Shown here one piece after another: positions 46,810-58,854 of a stretch of DNA of 64,000 bases (its first letter is position 1; each line of letters begins with the position of its first letter). Source of the DNA: Ipomoea triloba (Eukaryota; Streptophyta; Magnoliopsida; Solanales; Convolvulaceae); assembly GCF_003576645.1 (NCBI RefSeq), contig NC_044920.1:20315611-20379610 (forward strand), given 5' to 3'. The notes under the pieces were generated by a model that worked only from the letters and a program-made list of their open reading frames with translations, was not told the DNA's origin and ran no database searches. A program made the position numbers and the translations under genes.

Positions 46810-47024
46810 ATGGTTAATTATATGTCGTTGCATCAAGAATAAGTCACCTAGAGGCCTTAAAATATTACTTTGCGATGAATCAAAAATTAATTATACTTCT
46901 ACTACTAATGTAATTTACAAAGAGTTAATTTCTAATTTATAATTTAGTCTCTCTTTCTATAATATTTTCCCGTGCCTCACTTGATATATTTTCATGTCGT
47001 GCATCGCACGGGGTCAACTGCTAG
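46810..47024 (+). mobile_element. Helitron 3' end
   Basis: The hairpin CGTGCATCGCACG is followed by GGGTCAACTGCTAG and host T. The 150-200 bp before it resemble the stretch before the 55604 end (TTGCATC.AGA, ACTTCTACTACTAATGTAAT-like), so the same family. The 5' end was not identified. Confidence 0.55.
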
Positions 47025-47299
47025 TAACATATAATATCAAATGAAACTGTAGTAGAATTAAAATGATATTTTACTGTTGTTATAATAAAATTAGTGTATG
47101 TGAAAAAATATAATGAATTAAAAAATATAACTCGTACAATAACATATATTATCAAATGAACATGAAATGTAATTAAAATTATACTTCAACGTTACTATAA
47201 TTAAACTAGTGTGCGTGGACTGTGGAAAATGAAACTAAAACAGTATTTATGTGTATGTGCATTATGAACTTGAATTATGTATACTATGAAATCAAATTT

Positions 47300-47355
47300 T
47301 GTGTATTGGATCAGGATCCACAGTGCACTATAAACTCTGGTCCACGATATAACGA
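47300..47355. mobile_element. MULE terminus (right end only)
   Basis: GGTCCACGATATAACGATTG matches the right terminus of the 25037 element. The partner is not found; it lies about 120 bp before the FAR1-bearing element's left terminus. Confidence 0.45.
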
Positions 47356-47673
47356 TTGTTGTAAAGACCCAAACGTTGGGCTTGCCCAAGGAAAAGCTTA
47401 AGATGAGTTTAGTCTAGTCTTAACTCTTAAGATAAGATGGTTTAGATGCCTTAAATATAACATCTGTTCGGCTTATTAGTTCAGCGCAAATTATGCTGTA
47501 GACCCGGGTCGACCTTGCAAGGTAGACTTGGGTCCAATACGACGTTGTTTTATGAGATTTTGTTAAAAAAATTAAATAAATAAATAAACGGCGTTAACAA
47601 CTGTTACTCATTAGTAAGTCATCTTCCTCGCAACAGAACAACCCATTCTCCCTCGCAAGTCATCTTCTCGCAG

Positions 47674-47790
47674 TTCTTCTCTGATTCATCATCGCAATTT
47701 TCCTCCGATTCATCATTGCAATTGTTGTCTGATTCATCACTGCAATTCTTATTCGATTCATCATCATAATTCGTCATTGCAATTCATCTT
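47674..47790 (+). repeat. Short tandem repeat in the leader of the FAR1-like gene
   Basis: Four to five imperfect units of about 24 bp with GATTCATCATCGCAATT. No codons are implied. Confidence 0.7.
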
Positions 47791-47795
47791 CATTG

Positions 47796-49880
47796 ATGGC
47801 GGAGGCAGTAGATCAGCAAGGTTTACACGTTGATGGATCATCTTCGATTGCAGGTTTTCTTTCTGATTTTTAAACTCAGTATGAATTTGATTTTATTTGT
47901 TTTGTTAGTGCGTCGAATTTTAAGTTTGATGAACTGTATAGATTCATGTTTGTGTTTTTGATTTTAGGATTTTTGGTTTAGATTGATTATTTACCATGTA
48001 TTTGAGTTTTTATTGGGGATCATTGTCAAAAATATATGTTCACAATCACGTAGCTATACATTCACATTTACATAGCTCTACATTCATATATAAAAAAGCT
48101 CTATATTAACACGTACGTAGGTTTTCAGTTAGAAGCACAGAGATGTATATTTACAATTATACAGCTTCACGTTCACAGTTACATAGTTCTACATTCACAC
48201 TTTTAGAACTCCACATTCACATTGTTGACTGATACTTTGTTGTATTTTATATTTGTAGTGAATGCAGATTTCGTGGTTGTCTCAGAAAGTATTGATCAAG
48301 GAGATTTAAATGTTGAGGAGTCTACTTCAATTTCAGGTTTTTTTTTTATTGTTTTTTAGAGTAAAATTAGTGATTCATATTGATTTATGATTTATGTGTG
48401 GTTGTGTGTTTGAATGTTGAGATAGTGAACGTAGAGGTTAGGAATCGTGAACATGGAGTTATGAAGTTGTGAATGTGTAATAGAGTTAATATAATTTTAG
48501 TCATTTTGTAGTTCTGGAATATGTGAACTTGGAGTCTTGAAATTATGAACATAGAGTATCCAAACTGTGAATGTGGAGTTCTATAATTTTGAATGTTTAA
48601 CAGAGTTCTATTTTGGAATTCTGAATTTGATGGAAATATCATTCCTTTGTAGAGCATGGCTGGATTTATTCGACATTTCCCGTCCCCCCTCTACTTAGAG
48701 AATATATTTCCATTAGCTTGCTCTTAATTTTTTTCGTTGTTATGCTTTTTCATACTTGAGGTTACATTTCATATGTGTAGTTGATCAAGATTTGGTGGGT
48801 ATTGTAGTAAGTAATGGTGATGAAGCGTATGAGTTGTATAACGATTATGCATATAGAGTTGGTTTTAGTGTGAGGAATGGTAAACAACGCTACCAAGGGT
48901 CTACTAACAATATTAAGATGAAGACATTTTTGTGCTCTAAGGCTGGTTGTAAGTCTAAGGAAAATAGTGGTGTAAAGGCGTATTCAAAGATTGATTTAAG
49001 GACGGGGTGTGATGCATTTGTTCAGTTTGATGTAGATGGTAACGGGGTGTGGACAGTTACAAAACACGAGAAAGCTCACAACCACGAGCTATGCACTTTA
49101 GACAAGAGTCAATTACTCTGTTGGCATAGAAGAGTAGGAAATAATCAACTTTCTTACTTAAGAGATTTGAAGAAGAGTGGGGTTGCATTAGCGGATGAGA
49201 TTAGGTTTTTGAAACATCAGTCGGGGGGGTCTCCACTCGTTGGGTTCACCAATCGAGATGCTTACAATTCATTGGTATCTGATTCATTGAAGAGCTTGGA
49301 TGGAACGTAACTGTTTCGAATTCCTTAATTGAAATATTTAGGAGGAGGCAGTGTAACGCGTTTGACTTCTTCTTTTGATTTTGAAGTTGGTGGTGATGCA
49401 AGATTGACAAGTTTTTTTTTGAAAGACGGACAAATGAGACGGGACTATGAGTTATTTGGAGATTTGTTAGTGCATGATACAATATATCGCACTAACAAAT
49501 ATGATATGATTTGTGGTCCATTTGTAGGGATGAACCACCATTGCATGAATGTTATGTTTGGTGTGATTTTTTAATCAATGAAAGGATAGAGTCATTTGTG
49601 TGGTTGTTTAGAGCATTTATTAGATCCATGGGTGGCAAATGTCTACAAGCCATTATGACTGATCAATGTGCAGCCATGGCTGCTGCCATTTCTCAAGTGT
49701 TTATAACATCACGCCATCGTCTTTGTATATGGCATATCGATGAGAACTCGAAGAAGCACATCAAGACACTAAGGAACAATAAGGATTTCATGGATTTATT
49801 TAATTGTTTGCTGAAGTACATAGACACAGAAAAGTCTGGGACTACTTTACGACACCAAAGTGGTTTAGGACGAAATTGAA
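47796..49880 (+). pseudogene. FAR1-like MULE transposase relic
   Basis: Exons 47796-47853, 48259-48336 and 48781 onward join in phase from MAEAVDQQGLHVDG. The FAR1 zinc-binding DNA-binding domain follows: DEAYELYNDYAYRVGFSVRN, FLCSKAGC, RTGCDAFVQFD and the HNHEL-type AHNHEL. After DGT there are three frameshifts (near 49308, 49375, 49570). The MULE transposase domain is readable piecewise: RRDYELFGDLLVHDTIYRTN, PFVGMNHHCMNVMFG, ESFVWLFRAFIRSMGGK, IMTDQCAAMAAAI, RHRLCIWHI. Coding stops abruptly near 49845 before the SWIM finger. A domesticated FRS gene is the alternative, but the adjoining MULE terminus favours a transposase. Confidence 0.85.
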
Positions 49881-49916
49881 AAAAACCACTATAGTCGAGG
49901 ACAATTTTGGGTATTA

Positions 49917-50384
49917 AACTCTTTTAGAATATCAAAACATTGATTTTCCTCTCTCTCTCAAGAAAATCATTCTCTCATCCTTGAAAATTTTTTGTCTAAC
50001 ACTTTGACATAAATTTACGAAGTATTTACCTATTGTTCTTGTTCGTTGAAAGCATTACATTTTAGTGCTCAAAAATAGTGTTGTGTTCCATTTTATCTTG
50101 GGAGACTGGCACTACAATGCTCCTAACACCATCAGAATGTAACGTATCGATTTTAAAGAGAGTGTGTATTACACACAACTTGAACTTCCCTTGTTTTGTA
50201 TAGTTGACCTTCAATTTTTTAAAATATTGAAACGTATCGGTTTAAAGAGAGTGTGTATTACACACGACTTGAACTTCCCTTGTTTGGTATAGTTGACCTT
50301 CAATTTTCTAAAAGATTGAATCCCGTTATTATTTATATTTTATATATATATAAATTGATTTATCGACATATTATTTCCTAAATG

Positions 50385-50425
<41 letters not shown>
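49917..50425. other. AT-rich spacer
   Basis: A 100-bp direct repeat (GAAACGTATCGG..TTTAAAGAGAGTG / CCCTTGTTT.GTATAGTTGA) occupies about 50140-50320. No gene. A TA run follows at 50390-50425. Confidence 0.6.
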
Positions 50426-50429
<4 letters not shown>

Positions 50430-50662
50430 CATGTTCAGGTGTGGCCGCACCTTCCCGTGCGGCCGTGCGGTTTACACCACTCAATGTTAAGAAACGCACT
50501 ACTCAATATTAATAAATGCACCACACAAATAACATTGAGTGGTGCATTTCATATTAAGAAATGCATTTTCATTGTGGTGCATTCTGTAACATTGAGTGGT
50601 GCATTTCTTAACATTGAGTGGTGTAAACCGCACGGGAATGCGCGGCCACATTTGAATAGAAA

Positions 50663-50675
<13 letters not shown>
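50426..50675. mobile_element. Foldback MITE in a (TA)n tract, copy 2
   Basis: Arms TGTGGCCGCACCTTCCCGTG / CGCACGGGAATGCGCGGCCA and ACACCACTCAATGTTAAGAA / TTCTTAACATTGAGTGGTGT pair. TA runs flank both sides. The edge AGGGTCATGTTCAGGTGTGG is the exact inverse of the edge of copy 1 (22672-22690). Confidence 0.8.
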
Positions 50676-50702
<27 letters not shown>

Positions 50703-51086
50703 CATTCAAAATTGTCTAATATTTCCTTTTCTGACATAACGACATAAATGTAAAATGTGAAAATTTTGTCCATTAAAATAATAAAATTCTAATCTATATC
50801 TATACTATATATAAAAACAATATACTCCTCCCAAATTTTCCCGCCTAAACTTAGTGGCATTTTAGTAAAATCATTTATTTTATTCATTTATTAATTTATT
50901 AATTAATTATCCAAATATATTTTAGTAAAATAATTTTAGTAAAATCATTGATTTTATTAATCAACCATATATAATTTCATAAAATAAGCAATCAATTATT
51001 ATTACAATTAAAATTAATTACACTTTCCTTTAAGAGGACCCCTTCTTTCACAATTTTTGTGCTATATATATCACCATATATTACAG

Positions 51087-51550
51087 GACAAGCCCAGCTG
51101 AATTTATCATTCCATATGACCTGGAGTCTCTAAAAAACAATTACTTCATAGTAATGAGATTTAAAATGAGGTTTTATGGGGAAGAAGCTCTTGAGCAGAG
51201 GTATGTCACATGTGTTAGCATTGTTGAGGGTGATGTGTCTTTTCTTCGTATCAATTCTAGATCAGTAACTAATATTATGAGCATTATGTGGTGGTTGTTT
51301 TTTAGGTTTATTGGAACTATTGTTGGCATTGAAGATCGTGATCACCACAAGTGGCTGGAATCAAAATGGAGATGTCTAAAGGTAATACCCTTGTGTTTCA
51401 AAGTGAGGGGTTTAGTGATACATTTTTATTTAAGATGCCTAAAGTGATATGTATTGCTATCTTTAGGTGCAGTGGGATGAAACTTCAATGATTCCAAGGC
51501 CTTATCGGGTTTCACTTTGGAAAATAGAGCCAAACTCTTTCTCCTTATGA
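51087..51550 (+). pseudogene. Auxin response factor (ARF) gene fragment, three exons
   Basis: Exons 51087-51200, 51306-51381 and 51467-51550 join in phase: TSPAEFIIPYDLESLKNNYF, MRFKMRFYGEEALEQR, then FIGTIVGIEDRDHHKWLESK, WRCLKVQWDETSMIPRPYRV, SLWKIEP. This is the middle Auxin_resp region of ARF transcription factors (canonical SPAEF, RFKMRFE.E, GTI.GI.D, W..SKWR.L.V.WDE). The B3 DNA-binding and PB1 domains are absent. Introns are retained, so it was copied as DNA, not from mRNA. It ends in a stop right after KIEP. Confidence 0.88.
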
Positions 51551-51685
51551 ACTAAATCCACTAATTTGTACCAAGTCTCACCCCCCCCCCCAACTAATTT
51601 GTTTATAATGTTATTTATAAACAAGAAAATTGCAAACTTTATTTGCAAAATTATGATCAAATAATGATTTTGGTCTCCAATTATC

Positions 51686-51749
<64 letters not shown>

Positions 51750-51822
51750 TTATTACCTTAATTACTTTACTTTCTAAATTTTTGTAATGTCAACCATTTA
51801 GACAAAAATATTATTTAGAATT

Positions 51823-51892
<70 letters not shown>

Positions 51893-52458
51893 CATAACAG
51901 AAGTGTCTGAAAGAGTTTTCCCGCCCAAACTGAAGGACATTTTAGTAATAATACAATTAATATAATTAAATTAAAATAATTCTTATTTTGTTAATTTTTT
52001 TTTTTGTTAATAATCTATATCTATACTATATATAATAACAATATCCTCCTCCAAAATTTTCCCGCCCAAACGTAGGGCATTTTAGTAATATGATAATTAA
52101 TTAATTAATTAATTAATTAATTAATAATAATAATAATAATAATATTGATATAACTTCAATTCCATGCATATTTGTGCCTTAATTGCACCTAATTGACAAA
52201 AAATGAAAAAGGAAACCTAATTGATTTTTTTTTTTTTTGAAAATAGGAAACCTAATTGATTGAAAATGAAATTAACCTCCAAATAAAATGATGAACACGT
52301 ACATTTTTATGTATTCATCAAATGAGATTAATGTTTTTTGTTGTAATTTACAAATTTTAAATATTTATTAATTAAGTAAACAATAATTTTATTGAGATAA
52401 ATCTATATCTATATCTATATATCTATCTATCTATATAAATAAATAAATAAATAAATAA

Positions 52459-52502
<44 letters not shown>

Positions 52503-52885
52503 GAAGTGTCTGATTCAGTTTTTCCGCCCAAACTCAGAGATATTTTGTAATATCAAACATTTTGACATAAATGGTAATTTTGTAAAAAATATTCCAAAAT
52601 TCCTATCTCAAAATTTATTCTCCTCCTATAAAATTTATTTCCTTAAATTTAGTGACACAATTACCTAATCTTCCCTTAATTAATTTGGCTAATTAGGGGC
52701 AAAATTGTGTAGGGCCGAAATAGCCTCCCTAATCCATGCATGTGAATGACTATCATTTGTTATCTTCTTCCATCCATAGCTCTGCCTCACTCTCTTTGTG
52801 GCTATAAATACAAGAAGAAACTCAGTCATCCACCACCACTAATTTTCATCTCTTTTAGTTCTGTTGTTTTTTGTTTATGAAAGCA

Positions 52886-53350
52886 TCAATATTTACATAG
52901 GAAGAACCACCATTCTCCATAGATCGATGTGTGACATATTTGTTGTAGCACTTTTTCTCTCCTCCTCATCTCCTTTATCTCTGCATTCTCCAAATCCATG
53001 AATCTCTTCAACAAGCCACCGATTTCTCCCTTCCCCACCAAACCTCCATCCCCTCTCTGCACCTTCGCATGCATGGATTGAGAAGGGGTTTTGTCTATGG
53101 CGCTGAAGTAGGGAATTGCAGGGCTGATTGTATGGATGGGAAGAGAATTTAAGCTTTGCTTTATAGCGTCAATGGTGCGAGCTTCAAGCTCATAAAGTGA
53201 AGTGAATAAAAGGTATTGTGGTTTGGGCACCATTGATAAGACCTTCAAAACATCATCAATCAATTTTTTGCCTTTGTCATGGATGGGAGTGGGAAGATAT
53301 GACACTTGAATAGATGGGACTCCGGAAAGATAGTTAATTAACTCGCTCTG
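52886..53350 (-). pseudogene. UGT87-like UDP-glycosyltransferase fragment with internal deletion
   Basis: The minus-strand frame SELINYLSGVPSIQVSYLPT, KPQYLLFTSLYELEARTIDA, IHTISPAIPYFSAIDK matches the N-terminal half of plant UGT87A enzymes. It then jumps from MHAKVQRGDGG to GKGEIGGLLKRFMDLENAEI, KEMRRREKVLQQICHTSI, the C-terminal helix region. The PSPG UDP-sugar-binding box and about 150 residues are missing, as is the N-terminal catalytic His region. Downstream on the plus strand (52790-52850) CTATAAATACAAG looks like a promoter piece of unknown origin. Confidence 0.82.
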
Positions 53351-53359
53351 TATAGTATA

Positions 53360-54965
53360 TGATTATCATGCACTCATAGTATTAATTAATCAAGTGTAGC
53401 CTTACTACGTCATTTGGGGAACATGTGGAATTGCAGTAATGATTTTTCAAACCCACAAAAGCCAAAGATTAGATAATGCTTGCTGATCAAACTCAGCTTC
53501 ATACTAGGTTACAATTCTTTGGATCACAAGATCCCAAGGTCTTCCAAGAATTTTGTTCAAGAGTTTACAATTGTCATTTCTTCAGTATGCTGCTTTAAAG
53601 AGTTTACAATTGTCATTTCTTATGTATGCTTTAAATAGGCTTAAGTAGTTAATAATTGATTGATTTAGTGATAGATAGATGATAGCTAATTGTGTTAATT
53701 GTTTTTATGGTATGCATAAGAGGAGGTATTTGGTAAATTTAAATAAAAATTGAATAAATACAAATACTATAATAATCAACAACTAAGAATAAATTAGATT
53801 TTTAAAATGTTTTTGATTGATTTAGTGATAGATTGATTTGGTAATATCCTACAAATAATTCACAGATTATTATGTCCATACAATTATGCAAGTTATTTCA
53901 ATTCACATATTATTACACATATAAAATTATGCTAATGGTTACTTTTGAATAAAATCTTATAATTATAGTAATTAAGAAATTAATTCACACATTATACTTT
54001 TATTAAACTGTTTTTTATACTTCCCGTTATATAGATTTTATCTAATTAATTAAGGAATTAATCGTACACATATTACAGAATAATTAAACAAAATTAAACA
54101 AAAAAATATTTGGACATAATTATAGAAAATGAAATATACACATATTCCGTCTATAATTAAATGAAATTAAATATACACATATTTGGACATAATTAAGGAA
54201 AATTAAATATACACATATTAGGTCTATAATTAAACGAAATTAAACACACACATATTATTCATAATTACAAACCTGTATTTAAATTTTTTTTTTTAAAAAA
54301 AACACACAAACATGTATTTAACACTTTAATCTTACTGGTAATTAAACATATAGATTCATTTCATTTGATTATTGTACATTTTTTTTACTTAAAATAATAG
54401 CAACCTTACTATGGTAATTCAGACTTTTCCTAATATAATTTTTAAGTAATCAATTTCAACATACTCGAATATATAAATCTTATAATTTCAAATAAATCTA
54501 TACTTTCAAATATTAGAATTGATTATAATTTCATCACTAATTTTATTATTTAAATATATAAGATTGCCATTCAAATCACAAGGAAGACAATTTCAGTTAA
54601 CGCTTTCATATGCAATGTCTATTAATAAAAGTCAAGGGCAAAGTAGCAAATATGATCTCATGTTAAATTGTTATTGAGGAAACTAGTTTTTGTCGATACT
54701 CAATTGTATATTGTTGCATCTAGAGTTAACCATTCCAAAGGTCTCAAAATTTGTATTTGCGGTAACTCTAGAAGAAATTGTACTTCAACTAATAATATAA
54801 TTTACCAAGAAGTCTTTAATAATTTGTAATTTTAAATAATTAGTATTGAAATTTTAATTAGAAAATTTTCTTTTAACTAATTACCCATCTTAAATATCAA
54901 TTCATATTTTAATTGCAAATATCTATATTCATAACTTTTTCATATCAAATCAACATAACTATTAA
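53360..54965. other. AT-rich Helitron interior
   Basis: No gene. Repeated ATTAAATATACACATATT.GG words at about 54100-54260; similar words recur at 58310-58430, marking related Helitron copies. Confidence 0.55.
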
Positions 54966-54974
54966 ATAACAAAA

Positions 54975-55497
54975 GAGTTAATTCCAATAATGGTCCTCCG
55001 ACTATGTTAATTTTCTAAAATTAGTCCCCAACTTTTAATTTGGACGATTTAGGTCCCTTGACTTTCAAATTCTTTCCAATGTTGGTCCATTCGTAAAATT
55101 TTGGTTAAGTTGAGGTCGAATGAAGGGTTAAAATTGTCCGTTCACCTGTTTAGTGTATTATTACTCGTATTTCTCCTGTCCTATACGATGTATATATATC
55201 AATATAATCTCAGTCGAAGTCTCAATCGAAGCCATATAATCTCAGTCGAGGCCTCTTCGACTGAGATTATATTCATATATATAGCGTATAGGACAAGAGA
55301 AATACAATTAAAAATACACTATATAGATGAACGGACAATTTTACTCCTTCATTTGACCTCAATTCAACCAAAATTTGACGAAAGGATCAACACGGAAGAG
55401 AATTTGAAAGTCAATAGACTTAAATTGTCCAAATTAAAAGTCGGGGACTAATTTTAGAAAATCACGATAGTCGGAGGACCATTGTTCGAATTAACTC
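54975..55497. mobile_element. Long-TIR MULE (foldback), 523 bp
   Basis: It starts GAGTTAATTCCAATAATGGT and ends ACCATTGTTCGAATTAACTC; the two halves pair over about 155 bp and more loosely further in. The 9-bp target duplication ATAACAAAA is at 54966-54974 and 55498-55506. Confidence 0.92.
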
Positions 55498-55604
55498 ATA
55501 ACAAAACTATATAAATGAATAAATTTAATATCTTCTTTTCATATATGAAAATAATATAAATATTTTAAATTGTTAGTCCGTGCATCGCACGAGTATCATA
55601 CTAG

Positions 55605-56279
55605 TATAATTAATATAATTAATATATCACCGTCAAATTTCCTAAATCACTCCCCATCCCCACCCCTCTTAATTTCTTACCTTTTTCACATCTCTCTCTC
55701 CCTTAATTTCTATATAAACTATTGACTTTTGGATCCCATACACGCTCAAACACGTAGTGCAAGCGTTCAAAACCAGTACTAGATCCTAAACCTAAGAGAC
55801 CAAGAAGTTGTAGTTTAGGATGCCACCTGATGGAAGACGCACCCCTCCTCTCTCTCTCTGCTTCTTATCCGTCTTCGGCAAACCGTGGCAGATCTCTGTC
55901 ATTGGCCGTCACTCATCGCACTCGGCGTATCCTGGCAACGGCGGTAGCTAAGGCAAAAGGTTGTGGTTTTGGAGGTTATTTTCTGCAAATGCTCCTAGCC
56001 GTTTGATTTCCGGCCTTGTATTTTTCTTGAATAGTATGCTTTGATTTTTTTATGCCTCTCAGTTTGCAGGAGGAAGTAAAGGGGTGGGTGAAGGCTAAGT
56101 TTGGTTGGTGGTGGATGGCGGTGGTGTGTGGAGAACAGGAATAGGGTTTGTACAATGCTAACGCTACAAACCATCTCCTTCTGTTTGGATTTCTGATCAA
56201 TTTTAGATGGGCCGAAAAGTAGATCAATTCGATTGGCCTACCACTAAAGAGCAAAAATAAAATAAAATAAAACGACAAT
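55605..56279. other. Less AT-rich stretch with short open frames, unrecognised
   Basis: 55740-56240 has gene-like composition (a 46-codon frame from ATG 55820 on plus; a 100-codon frame on minus at 56278-55976) but no family word I recognise. It may be a captured fragment. Confidence 0.35.
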
Positions 56280-56288
56280 GTTTAGCAT

Positions 56289-57038
56289 CAATCGTTATAC
56301 CCTGCACCACGATGCACATAGCAATGTGCACCACGTACGTAAAACGACGTCGTTTCGGTGTTAGTAGACGTGAACGTGAGTGACTCAGAGAATTCATTAT
56401 CTATAATACACATAATCATTATCTATAATACACAGAACATTTGCCTAGAATACACAGAATGTTTGCCCAGAATACACAGAATATTGACACAAAATACACA
56501 GATGTTAATGGACGCGAATGACTCAAGGGAATTCATTATTTATAATACACATAATCATTATATAGAATACACAGAAGGTTTGCCTAGAATACACAGAATG
56601 TTTGCCCATAATACACAGAATATTGATGCCCATAATACACAGAACTCATCCTCCTAACATTCGAATGCACAAACACATCACAACTTGTGTTAATAACATG
56701 AATACACATAATATTTACACAAAATACACAGAACTCATCCTCTTAAACATTCGAATGCACAAACACATCACAACATGTGTTACTAACATGAAATCACAAC
56801 ATGTGTTACTAACATGAATACACATAACGGTTGCCTATAATACACAGACCGGTTGCCTAGAATACACAGAATGATTGCCTGGAATACACAAAATATTAAC
56901 ATAAATACAGAGACCGGCCGAAACGGGAAACGTAATTTCCAAAAAAAACGGACGATTAGTTTACAATGCTCAAAACGACGTCGTTTAGGTACGTGGTGCA
57001 CATTGCTATGTGCACAGTGGTGCACAGTATAATTTGCC
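56289..57038. mobile_element. Non-autonomous MULE with ACACAGAATA array, copy 2
   Basis: It starts CAATCGTTATACCCTGCACC and ends GGTGCACAGTATAATTTGCC. The 9-bp target duplication GTTTAGCAT is at 56280-56288 and 57039-57047. It is the 25037 element in opposite orientation, with the same ACGACGTCGTTT block and AATACACAGAA interior. Confidence 0.93.
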
Positions 57039-57047
57039 GTTTAGCAT

Positions 57048-58850
57048 AGGCACGAAAATGGAGCAATTCAATTGGCTAAAATTCTGTGGCTTTTATATGT
57101 ATATAGATTTGTAGCAATCAATTTTAACCTAAATAGTATCACAATTTCACTAAGTATTACAATATGTATCATAAGTAACGATTTATTTTTAATTTAAATT
57201 GGTATTAATTTTTTTAATAAGTATTACAATTTATTTCATAAGTAACATTTCACATATAAGTATTACAATATATATTTACATTAGAATTATACTTTGCAAG
57301 TATCACAATTTCAGTTATTAATATTGTAATATTTATCATTAATAACAATTATTTTACCCTAAATAGTATTACAATGAAATTTATTCCCTTAACTTTGTTC
57401 CAGCTTTTCAACCCACTTTCTAGACTTTTTAGATTGCTCGAGACCAACAACCGTTATATAGCACTATATACTCACATCTAGGTCTTGAGCCTTGATCATA
57501 GTTTAGCCGCGTTTCGAAATTAATGGTAGGTTTAGCATCCATGTAGTTTGATTGGATTAGATCCGTTATTGCATGACTATGTTGTCCAAACTTAATTTTT
57601 TTTTTCGGCCAAAAGTTGTTGATATGACTGCATTACGATTTATTTCAAATATTTCTACGGTTACTCCAAGTACAATTTCATATACTGAATCTGATTTTAA
57701 AGTTTCATTATCATTGATGAAAGACCCCTCATGTCAATTATCTAGCTTTGAGTCGTGCTTATTCCTACCCGTTTAAAGCGATGACTTCTCTGATCTATCA
57801 AAGATTCAATCTTTATCTAGATATTTCTTGCATTATCACCTTTAGTTTCTTCCTATCCCACATTACTGCTTCAATGCAAGAAAGTGTTCTTTCAGCAGGA
57901 GCATTATATATGAAAGTGTGAATTCATAAACATGTTGGTATCTCGTGTTCGGCTTGATCCCCCAATGAATGAATGGAATGCAATCTTTTTATCCTACGTT
58001 AGAGCACATATTACACATAAGAAATTAATACTTTTTGTAATATAAACTTTATAATCACGAAATTGATAATACACATATTAAGTCCATAATTAAAGAAGAT
58101 TTTAAAAATTATGATAATTATTTCAATTTACAGATTATTACGTCCCTAAAATTATGCAAATTATTCAAAGTCACAGGTTATTACACATATAAAATTATGC
58201 TAATGTTTATTTTTGAATAAAATCTTAATAATTATGTTAATTAAGAAATTAATTCACACATTATACTTTACTTACCGTAATATAGATTTTATCTAATCAA
58301 TTAAACAAATTAATGGTACACATATTACGAACATAATTAAAGAAAATTAAATATACACATGTTACGGACATAATTAAAGGGAATTAAACATACACATATT
58401 ATGTTCATAATTAAACATATACATATTATTTTATTGAAAATAATATATAATCCTTAATTAACATATAATTATTCAGATTACATGCATGGATGTCATAATT
58501 ATTATAATATTACTTAAAAATAATATATACTCCTTAATTACCATATATAAATCATAATAAAACGACCTTATTTATATTGGAATTAATTATAAATTTTCAG
58601 GTCTTAGGATCCTTCGAACTTTTTATGCTCTTATCTTTCTTAATATAATTGATATTGTACCCAAAAAATTATAAATTTTCATGCCCATATAAAAAATTAA
58701 ACATATAATTTTCAAGTAAATATATTAAACACTAATACACAAATCTTATAATTTCAAATAAATGTACACTCTCAAATATTAGAATTTTTATAATTTCATC
58801 ATTAATTATATTATTTAAATATATAATAAAAAATTGTATTTATGTATTGC
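57048..58850. other. AT-rich DNA, no supported gene
   Basis: A 67-codon frame at 57573-57776 has no recognisable domain. From about 58000 on the sequence resembles the Helitron interior at 53.8-54.6 kb. Confidence 0.4.
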
Positions 58851-58854
58851 ATGT

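Larger units (their letters stand above)
47482..49916 (+). mobile_element. Degenerate MULE with FAR1-type transposase
   Basis: The left terminus GCGCAAATTATGCTGTAGACC, then TACGACGTTGTTTTATG about 60 bp inside, has the layout of the 25037/56289/44923 elements. The transposase relic follows 250 bp later. The right end is missing: at about 49848 a different MULE TIR (CTATAGTCGAGGACAATTTT, GGGTATTAAACTC) cuts it off. Linking terminus and gene is inference from proximity and architecture. Confidence 0.6.
50794..55604 (+). mobile_element. Candidate composite Helitron with captured gene fragments
   Basis: The 5' end TCTATATCTATACTATATA follows an A. The 3' end is the hairpin CGTGCATCGCACG, then AGTATCATACTAG before T. 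Further 5'-type starts at 52014 and 52402, each followed by CCGCCCAAAC words, show nesting. It contains ARF and UGT87 fragments and a MULE (54975-55497). No RepHel protein. Which 5' end belongs to which 3' end is inference. Microsatellites: (AAT)n 51684-51748, (TA)n 51826-51891, (AAT)n 52460-52502. Confidence 0.5.

Noticed and set aside
57573..57776. 67-codon plus-strand frame with Ser/Thr-rich sequence
   Set aside because: No family word recognised and no supporting exon structure; left as unsupported.
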